NCBI GenBank assembly: GCA_019233085.1
Contig: JAFAMT010000145.1
Coordinates: 1-40,970 of the forward strand
Direction of reading: 5' to 3'
Length of the DNA: 40,970 nucleotides
DNA from: Herbaspirillum sp.
GTDB lineage: Bacteria > Pseudomonadota > Gammaproteobacteria > Burkholderiales > Burkholderiaceae_D
Shown: positions 34,352-40,970 of the stretch, one piece after another
Layout: each line of letters opens with the position of its first letter
Numbering within the stretch: the stretch's first letter is position 1
Notes under the pieces: model-generated
What the model saw: only the letters and a program-made list of their open reading frames with translations
Databases searched by the model: none
What the model was told of the DNA's origin: nothing
Program-made: the position numbers and the translations under genes

Positions 34352-36139
34352 ATGCAAGTATCGATGACCCACAGAATGAGCATCAAGCAGCTCTTCATCT
34401 GGCTGGCCCTGGTGGTCTCCATTCTGGTGGCCGTGGTGATCAGCCTGATCCACACGCTCAAGGATGCCAATGCCGCGCTGGAGCAGGCGCACCAGTCACG
34501 CTATGCGTCGGCGGCGCTGGCCGATGAGTTGCGCCGCACCAGCGAGGACATGACCAAGTTCGCGCGGGCCTATGTGACCACGGGCGATCCCAACGACGAG
34601 GACCGCTACTACATGATCATGGACATCCGCAACGGCAAGCGGGCGCGTCCGGCCAACTACGAGCGCTTCAACTGGGACCTGGTCAATGCACGCAAGCTGC
34701 CGGTGGAGGCCGGCGCGCAGGCGGTGCCGCTGATCGAACTGATGCAGCGTGCCGGCTTCACCGAGCAGGAACTGGCCAAGATGAAGGAGGCCCTGTCCAT
34801 CACCGACCAGCTGTCACGCATCGAGATCACGGCCTTCCATGCAGTCAAGGGCGAGTTCGACGACGGCGAGGGCAAGTTCACCGTGATCGGCGCCCCCAAC
34901 CAGGCCATGGCGCAGGAGCTGGTGTTCGACCAGACCTACCGCGCCCTGTTCGGCAAGGTCATGAGCCCGGTCAACGATTTCCTGCGCCTGGTGGATGAGC
35001 GTACCGAGGCCAAGGTGATTCGCGCCGGTCGCGAATATGCGGAGCTCGAACAGAAGATCTTCTGGCTGCTGACCGCTTCCGTGCTGTTGCTCTTTGCCTG
35101 CCTGGGGTTTGCCTATCGCACCATCCGCTCGCAGATCGGTGGTGAGCCGCGTGACGCCATGAGCGTGCTGCGCCGGGTGGCCGAGGGCGACCTCACCGTA
35201 TCGGTGCCGCTGGGCAAGCGCGACAGGATCAGCGTGCTCTACAGCACCCAGCAGATGGTCAACAAGTGGACCGATGTGATCGGCGACGTCAGCGGCACCG
35301 CCGGTGCCCTGGCCTCGGCGTCGGAGCAGATCTCGTCGTCCTCGCAGGCGCTGTCGCACAGCGCCTCGCAGCAGGCCGCCAATGTCGAGGAAACCAGCGC
35401 CTCGGTGGAAGAGATCACCGCCACCATCGCCCAGAATGCCGACAATGCCCGCACCACCGATGGCATTGCCAGCCTCTCGGCCCATGCCGCCACCGAAGGC
35501 GGGGAAGCCGTGCGCGAGACGGTAGCCGCCATGAAGCAGATTGCCAGCAAGATCGGCATCATCGACGACATCGCCTACCAGACCAACCTGCTGGCCCTGA
35601 ATGCAGCCATCGAGGCGGCCCGTGCCGGCGAGCACGGCAAGGGCTTCGCGGTGGTGGCCGCCGAGGTGCGCAAGCTGGCCGAACGCTCGCAGACGGCCGC
35701 CCAGGAAATCATCGCCGTGGCCGAGCATAGCGTGGGCCTGGCCGAGAAGGCCGGCGGCCTGCTCAACCAGATGGTGCCGTCGATCCGCAAGACCGCCGAC
35801 CTGGTGCAGGAGATCGCCGCCGCCTCGGCCGAACAGTCGACCGGGCTGGAACAGATCAACAATGCCGTGCACCAGATGGCGCAGACTACCCAGATGACCG
35901 CCTCGGCCTCGGAAGAACTGTCGGCCACCTCCGAGGAGATGAGCGCCCAGGCCATGCACCTGCAGGACCTGATGCGTTTCTTCCAGGTGGGTGAGATGCG
36001 CAAGGCCGTGCCACGCAGTGTCAAGGCAGGACCCGGTCCCGGCGGCCCAGGCAAGCAGGAACGCATGCGCCGCCTGTCGATGCTGGACGCTGCCGAGGAC
36101 GAGGCAGCGGTCGACGAATCGTCGTTCAAGCGTTTCTGA
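34352..36139 (+). CDS. Methyl-accepting chemotaxis protein
   Basis: Two TM segments, HAMP, and signalling tip [48 protein letters not shown] 34352 has an AGGGGAAG RBS; alternative start 34301. Confidence 0.95.
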   Translation: MQVSMTHRMSIKQLFIWLALVVSILVAVVISLIHTLKDANAALEQAHQSRYASAALADELRRTSEDMTKFARAYVTTGDPNDEDRYYMIMDIRNGKRARPANYERFNWDLVNARKLPVEAGAQAVPLIELMQRAGFTEQELAKMKEALSITDQLSRIEITAFHAVKGEFDDGEGKFTVIGAPNQAMAQELVFDQTYRALFGKVMSPVNDFLRLVDERTEAKVIRAGREYAELEQKIFWLLTASVLLLFACLGFAYRTIRSQIGGEPRDAMSVLRRVAEGDLTVSVPLGKRDRISVLYSTQQMVNKWTDVIGDVSGTAGALASASEQISSSSQALSHSASQQAANVEETSASVEEITATIAQNADNARTTDGIASLSAHAATEGGEAVRETVAAMKQIASKIGIIDDIAYQTNLLALNAAIEAARAGEHGKGFAVVAAEVRKLAERSQTAAQEIIAVAEHSVGLAEKAGGLLNQMVPSIRKTADLVQEIAAASAEQSTGLEQINNAVHQMAQTTQMTASASEELSATSEEMSAQAMHLQDLMRFFQVGEMRKAVPRSVKAGPGPGGPGKQERMRRLSMLDAAEDEAAVDESSFKRF

Positions 36140-36167
36140 TAAGCGGGATCAGCAAGGAGAGAAGGCA

Positions 36168-36734
36168 ATGCCCAGTGTGTCGTTGAATGGCGATTCCTTC
36201 AAGAAGCGGCAACAGGAGGAAGTCATCGAAAGCCGTCAGTTCCTGACCTTCCTGGTCGGGTCCGAGAGCTTTGCCATGCCCATCGCCAGCATCCGTGAGA
36301 TCATCGAATACGGCGGCCTGACCGAGGTGCCCTTGATGCCGGGCTTCCTGCGTGGCGTGATCAACCTGCGCGGCTCGGTGGTACCGGTGATCGACCTGTC
36401 GGCGCGCTTTGGCCGGGCTCCCACGGTGGAGGCCAAACGCACCTGCATCATCATCATGGAACTGCAGCAGGAGGGCCAGTTGCTGCTGCTGGGGGTCATG
36501 GTCGATGCGGTCAGTGCGGTGCTCAACGTCAACGTCGACGACATCGAGCCGCGCCCCACCTTCGGTGCCGGTATCCGCTCCGATTTCATCGACGGCATGA
36601 TCAGCGTCAGCGAGCGCTTCATCGTGGTGCTCGATGTACCCCGGGTGTTGTCGCTGGATGAACTGGCCAGCCTCCTGGGCATGAGCGCCGAGAACGCACT
36701 GGGCGGTGGGCCCGGTGACGGATTGCGGGAGTAG
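36168..36734 (+). CDS. cheW: Chemotaxis coupling protein CheW
   Basis: QFLTFLVGSESFAMPIASIREIIEYGGLTEVPLMPGFLRGVINLRGSVVPVIDLSARFG. Confidence 0.95.
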   Translation: MPSVSLNGDSFKKRQQEEVIESRQFLTFLVGSESFAMPIASIREIIEYGGLTEVPLMPGFLRGVINLRGSVVPVIDLSARFGRAPTVEAKRTCIIIMELQQEGQLLLLGVMVDAVSAVLNVNVDDIEPRPTFGAGIRSDFIDGMISVSERFIVVLDVPRVLSLDELASLLGMSAENALGGGPGDGLRE

Positions 36735-36739
36735 CGACC

Positions 36740-37573
36740 ATGAGCGGCTGGAACGGCATTCAGGCGGAAGATGACGTCAGCGACCACGACATGTTGCTGT
36801 TCCAGCAGTTGTTCAAGCAGCAGATCGGCCTGCACCTGCCGCTGTCCAAGAAGGCCCTGCTGCAAAGCCGCCTGGGGGCCCGCCTGCACGAACTGGGACT
36901 GCGCCAGCTCGGCCAGTACCACGCACTCATTGCCGGCGAACAGGGTGCCCAGGAGCGCCAGCGCGCCATCGACCTGATCACCACCAACGAAACCTATTTC
37001 TTCCGCGAACAGGGGCATTTCGATTTCCTGGTCGAGGAGTTCCTGCCGCAGTGGAGCAGCCAGCAGCACCTGCGCGTCTGGAGCGCGGCCAGCGCCACCG
37101 GCGAGGAAGCCTATACCCTGGCCATGCTGCTGGATCGCCATCGCACTGCTGGAAGCTGGTCGGTGTTCGGCTCCGACGTCAGCATGCGGGTACTGCGCTT
37201 TGCCCGCCGGGCGCTCTATCCGCTGGCGCGCGGGCAGAACATCCCGCGCCAGTACCTGCGCCGCTACTGCCTGATGGGGACGGGGGAATACGAAGGACAT
37301 TTCCTGGTGCAGGCCGAGCTGCGCAAGCAGGTCGAGTTTGCCCAGCGCAATCTCACGCGCCTGGATGAATTCGATGATGGGCTCTATGACCTGATCTTCC
37401 TGCGCAACGTGATCATCTACTTCGATTGCCCCACCAAGCTGCAAGTGCTGCGCGATGTGATCGCCCGCCTGCGTCCGGGCGGCTACCTGGTGGTGGGGCA
37501 CTCGGAATCCCTGCACGGCATGGACCTGGCGCTGGAGATGCATTCGCCGTCGATCTACAGGAAGCCGACATGA
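36740..37573 (+). CDS. cheR: Chemotaxis protein methyltransferase CheR
   Basis: TTNETYFFREQGHFDFL; RVWSAASATGEEAYTLAMLL; YDLIFLRNVIIYFD; GGYLVVGHSESL. Confidence 0.96.
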   Translation: MSGWNGIQAEDDVSDHDMLLFQQLFKQQIGLHLPLSKKALLQSRLGARLHELGLRQLGQYHALIAGEQGAQERQRAIDLITTNETYFFREQGHFDFLVEEFLPQWSSQQHLRVWSAASATGEEAYTLAMLLDRHRTAGSWSVFGSDVSMRVLRFARRALYPLARGQNIPRQYLRRYCLMGTGEYEGHFLVQAELRKQVEFAQRNLTRLDEFDDGLYDLIFLRNVIIYFDCPTKLQVLRDVIARLRPGGYLVVGHSESLHGMDLALEMHSPSIYRKPT

Positions 37574-38730
37574 ACGCCCCGCTCATCCGGGTGATGGTGG
37601 TCGACGACTCCTCGGTGGTGCGCCAGCTGGTGCAGCAACTGCTGGCCGAGACGGTCGATATCCGTGTCATCGGCACCGCGCCCGATCCGGTCTTCGCCCT
37701 GCGCAAGATGAACCAGGAGTGGCCTGACGTGATCCTGCTGGATATCGAGATGCCGCGCATGGATGGCATCACCTTCCTCAAGCAGATCATGGCGACCCGG
37801 CCTACGCCGGTGGTCATGTGCAGTTCGCGTGCCGAGGATGGCAACGGCGTGGCCGCCGCCGCGCTGGCCGCCGGCGCCGTCAGTGTCATTGCCCGCCCGC
37901 AACTGGGTGTTCGTGACTTTCTGCATGAGGCCGTGGCCGAACTGGCCTGTGCCATTCGCGCGGCTGTGCAGGCCGGACCGGCCGCGCGTGCCCTTGCAGC
38001 AGCGGGGCCGCGCGGCAGTGTACCTGCGGCACACGTGCGCACGGTCAAAGCAGGCTCGGACGAAATGTTGCATCATGATGGCTGGGTGTCAGGTTTGCAA
38101 CGCTACAGCGCCGATGCGGTGCTGAACCCGCCAGGCCCGGAAGACGGGCATCATCCCGCAACTGCCCGCATCGTCGCCATCGCCGCCTCCACGGGAGGAC
38201 CGCAGGCGCTGGAGCGGGTGCTGGGCCGGCTGGGACCGGATTGTCCGGGGCTGGTAGTGGTGCAGCATATGCCGCAGCGCTTTACGCGCAGCTTTGCCGA
38301 GCGGCTGCACCGGCTCTCAGGGGCCGAGGTCAGGGAGGCCGAGCACCAGGACATGGTGCTCCCGGGACGCGTGCTGATCGCACCCGGTGGGAAGCATCTG
38401 GTGGTCAGGCGGGATGGGCTGCAGTACTATGTGGAAACATTGGATGGCCCCCTGGTGAGCCGGCACAAGCCCTCGGCGGATGTGCTGTTCCGCTCGCTGG
38501 CCAAGGCCGCAGGCAGCAATGCGGTGGGGATCATCATGACGGGGATGGGGGACGATGGCGCGCACGGTCTCAAGGAGATGGCCGAATGCGGGGGCGCCAC
38601 CTATGCCCAGGACGAAGCCACCAGCGTGGTCTTCGGTATGCCGAAAGAAGCGATACAACTGGGTGGTGTCGGTGACGTCATCGCTCTCGACAACATCTCT
38701 GCGGTGATTGAACAATATGCCTCCCGATAA
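37570..38730 (+). CDS. cheB: Chemotaxis methylesterase CheB
   Basis: Receiver MVVDDSSVVRQLV / ILLDIEMPRMDGITFL; methylesterase IAASTGGPQAL, VVQHMPQRFTRSFAERL, MTGMGDDGAHGL. Confidence 0.96.
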   Translation: MNAPLIRVMVVDDSSVVRQLVQQLLAETVDIRVIGTAPDPVFALRKMNQEWPDVILLDIEMPRMDGITFLKQIMATRPTPVVMCSSRAEDGNGVAAAALAAGAVSVIARPQLGVRDFLHEAVAELACAIRAAVQAGPAARALAAAGPRGSVPAAHVRTVKAGSDEMLHHDGWVSGLQRYSADAVLNPPGPEDGHHPATARIVAIAASTGGPQALERVLGRLGPDCPGLVVVQHMPQRFTRSFAERLHRLSGAEVREAEHQDMVLPGRVLIAPGGKHLVVRRDGLQYYVETLDGPLVSRHKPSADVLFRSLAKAAGSNAVGIIMTGMGDDGAHGLKEMAECGGATYAQDEATSVVFGMPKEAIQLGGVGDVIALDNISAVIEQYASR

Positions 38731-39979
38731 CCTCAACGAGCTGATCGAATCCGCGCTGGTGGTGGATGACAGCACCTTGCAGCGCCAGCACAGCGTCACG
38801 CTGCTGCAGGAGCTGGGGGTGGACCTGATCTACGAAGCCGGCAACGGCAACGAGGCACTGGACCTGCTGGCCTTGCTCAAGCTGCCACCCAGGCTGGCCG
38901 TGATCGACCTGGAAATGCCGGGCATGGATGGCATCGAGCTGATCCAGCAGCTGCAGCACAAGGGCATCGACATGCCGCTCATCGTCGCCTCCAGCCGCGA
39001 GACCTCGCTGCTGCTGTCGGTGGAAACCATGATCCATGCCCTGGGCATGAACCTCATCGGCGTGCTGCAAAAGCCGCTCAACCAGAGCCAGCTGCGCGCT
39101 GCCCTGGAATCGTTCCGTCCGCATGGCGATGACGCGCGTGCCGATGACGACCCGCTGCCCTCGATGTGCGAGAACGACCTGGGCGCGGCCATCGCCGCCG
39201 GCCAGGTGCTGCCCTACTACCAGCCCAAGATCGACGTGCAGACCGGCATCCTCAAGGGCGTCGAGGCACTGGCACGCTGGATCCATCCGGAGCGCGGCAT
39301 GATCCCGCCGGACCGCTTCATTCCCATGGCCGAGCAATGCGGGCTGATCCACGAACTCACCATCAGCATGATGGACCAGGCCATGGGCCAGGCGGCGGTG
39401 TGGCACAGTCGCGGACTGACGATCAAGGTGGCGGTCAACCTGTCACCGCTGTCGCTGGAGCAACCGGATTTCCTGCATCGCATCCTGGAGCTGGTGGACA
39501 AGCATGCGCTGCCGGCCGACCACGTGGTACTGGAAATCACCGAGAGCTCGGTGGTGGCGCACAAGGGTAATTCGCTGGGCATGCTGGCGCGCCTGCGCCT
39601 GAAGGGTTTCGGTCTGTCCATTGACGATTACGGCACCGGTTTCTCGTCGATGCAGCAGCTGGCGCGCATCCCGTTCACCGAACTGAAGATCGACCGCTCC
39701 TTCGTCCACGGCGCGCATGACCGCAAGAACCTGCGCGTGATCCTGCAGTCCGCGCTGGACATGGCGCAACGCCTGGAGCTGGTGACCGTGGCCGAGGGCG
39801 TGGAGACCATGGAAGACTGGCGGTTGCTGCAGGACTTCGGTTGCAGCCTGGGCCAGGGCTACCTGATTGGCAAGCCCATGCCGGCCAATGAATTGCCGCT
39901 GTGGCTGAAGGGGCATCACCGGCGCCTGCCGGAATTGCGTCCGCTCGGACGCGGCGCAGCCAATGGCGGCGCCGTATAA
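38717..39979 (+). CDS. REC-EAL protein (c-di-GMP phosphodiesterase response regulator)
   Basis: Receiver ALVVDDSTLQRQ / AVIDLEMPGMDG / LQKPL; EAL domain GVEALARW, VNLSPLSL, LEITES, SIDDYGTGFSS, LKIDRSFV, VAEGVET. Overlaps cheB end. Confidence 0.93.
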   Translation: MPPDNLNELIESALVVDDSTLQRQHSVTLLQELGVDLIYEAGNGNEALDLLALLKLPPRLAVIDLEMPGMDGIELIQQLQHKGIDMPLIVASSRETSLLLSVETMIHALGMNLIGVLQKPLNQSQLRAALESFRPHGDDARADDDPLPSMCENDLGAAIAAGQVLPYYQPKIDVQTGILKGVEALARWIHPERGMIPPDRFIPMAEQCGLIHELTISMMDQAMGQAAVWHSRGLTIKVAVNLSPLSLEQPDFLHRILELVDKHALPADHVVLEITESSVVAHKGNSLGMLARLRLKGFGLSIDDYGTGFSSMQQLARIPFTELKIDRSFVHGAHDRKNLRVILQSALDMAQRLELVTVAEGVETMEDWRLLQDFGCSLGQGYLIGKPMPANELPLWLKGHHRRLPELRPLGRGAANGGAV

Positions 39980-40053
39980 ATCCATCCCAGATCTCTTTTA
40001 CAGGATGATTGAACTGGCCGCGGCAACTTGCCGGCCAGCTTCGCCATTGCGCC

Positions 40054-40539
40054 TCAGAGCTTGCTGATGGGCTGGTCGGTGATGCCGGCCAGCAGGGGGG
40101 CTGCCGCGCCCAGTCCCGGGATCACCACGGCGGCATCGATCTCCAGCAAGGGAGCCAGCACGAAGGCGCGTTGTCCCATGCGCGGATGCGGCACGGTCAA
40201 TGTGTCGCTGTCGATGCAGTCCTGTCCATACAGCAGCACATCCAGGTCCAGCGTACGCGGCGCGTTGCGGTAGGGGCGCTCGCGGCCGTGCTGCAATTCG
40301 ATCGCCTGCAAGGCCAGCAGCAATGCGCTGGCCGTGAGGGTGGTGGAGAGCTGCGCCACGGCATTGATGTAGTCGTCACCGCTGGAGTCGACCGGGGCGG
40401 TGCGGTACAGCGACGAGCAGCGCAGCAGGTCCGTCTGCGGCAATGCCGCCAGCCGCGCGATGGCGTCTACCACCGTGGCGCGCGCATCACCCAGGTTGCC
40501 GCCGATACCGATGTAGGCAATCGTGGGAGCGTTATGCAT
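40054..40539 (-). CDS. folK: 2-amino-4-hydroxy-6-hydroxymethyldihydropteridine pyrophosphokinase
   Basis: IAYIGIGGNLGDARATVVDAIARL; RTLDLDVLLYGQDCIDSDTLTVPHPRMGQRAFVLAPL. Start at 40539. Confidence 0.95.
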   Translation of the reverse strand: MHNAPTIAYIGIGGNLGDARATVVDAIARLAALPQTDLLRCSSLYRTAPVDSSGDDYINAVAQLSTTLTASALLLALQAIELQHGRERPYRNAPRTLDLDVLLYGQDCIDSDTLTVPHPRMGQRAFVLAPLLEIDAAVVIPGLGAAAPLLAGITDQPISKL

Positions 40540-40546
40540 CTGCGGC

Positions 40547-40970
40547 TCAGTCGTTGGCGTCGCCGGCCGGCGCGGTGCCGCCGGTGCTGCCCTCGCCAGT
40601 GTCGCTGCTACGGCGGCGGCGACGGCGCTTGGGCGCCTCACCGGTGCCGGTATCAGTGCCTGCTTCGGCGACGGGAGCCGGGTCCGGGCTGGGTGCTGCC
40701 ACGGCGTCGGAGGCAGCGTCGAACTCCGCACCTGCCGCACCCGACTTGGAACGGCTGCGGCCACCACGGCGCTTGCGCTTCTTGGGACCTTGCGCGGAGG
40801 CCGTGTCGGCCGGCTTGCGGGCAATCAGTTCCTCACGCTCGGCACCATTGCCGGCGATGAAGGCTTCCCACCATTCGCCGACCTCGGCATCCAGTTCGCC
40901 GGACTGGCAGCGCAGCAGCAGGAAGTCGAAACCGGCGCGCAGGCGCAGGTGTTCCAGCAGCTTGTAGGGG
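40547..40970 (-). CDS. pcnB: Poly(A) polymerase I PcnB, C-terminal part (truncated by window edge)
   Basis: PYKLLEHLRLRAGFDFLLLRCQSGELDAEVGEWWEAFIAGNGAEREELI...KKRKRRGGRSRSKS...KRRRRRRSSD; stop at 40547; directly upstream of folK. Confidence 0.85.
   Translation of the reverse strand, partial: PYKLLEHLRLRAGFDFLLLRCQSGELDAEVGEWWEAFIAGNGAEREELIARKPADTASAQGPKKRKRRGGRSRSKSGAAGAEFDAASDAVAAPSPDPAPVAEAGTDTGTGEAPKRRRRRRSSDTGEGSTGGTAPAGDAND

Noticed and set aside
39995-40046. CTGGCCG...CGGCCAG hairpin between REC-EAL gene and folK as a terminator
   Set aside because: Short stem without a T-run; too weak to call although its convergent position is suggestive.

Overview
This 41 kb, GC-rich window looks like a betaproteobacterial (Oxalobacteraceae/Herbaspirillum-like, by inference) chromosome with dense, mostly recognisable genes. 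From left to right: DoxX (partial), a THUMP/RlmL-type methyltransferase, a 2-hydroxychromene-2-carboxylate isomerase-like protein, HemJ, proA, holA, lptE, leuS; a LacI regulator with an ABC importer and a GpdQ-like phosphodiesterase; a barstar-like gene with exbD and exbB; dapB, bamE, fur; hrcA, a HAD hydrolase, nadK, recN, hemH; grpE, dnaK, dnaJ, panB; a chemosensory cluster of nine genes; folK and pcnB (partial). The strongest candidate for an under-described system is the chemosensory cluster (30132-39979). It is preceded by a sigma28-like promoter, contains a membrane-anchored CheZ-motif protein, CheY, STAS, CheA, MCP, CheW, CheR and CheB, and ends in a REC-EAL phosphodiesterase. It sits between panB and folK. 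Other observations are a candidate small RNA/attenuator between lacI and leuS with two CCUCCCUG-bearing hairpins and a strong terminator, a cloverleaf-like inverted repeat at 14756-14857, an unannotated 34-aa membrane smORF, an orphan barstar, and an out-of-frame start with a strong Shine-Dalgarno at lacI. All calls are by reading alone; no database searches were run.
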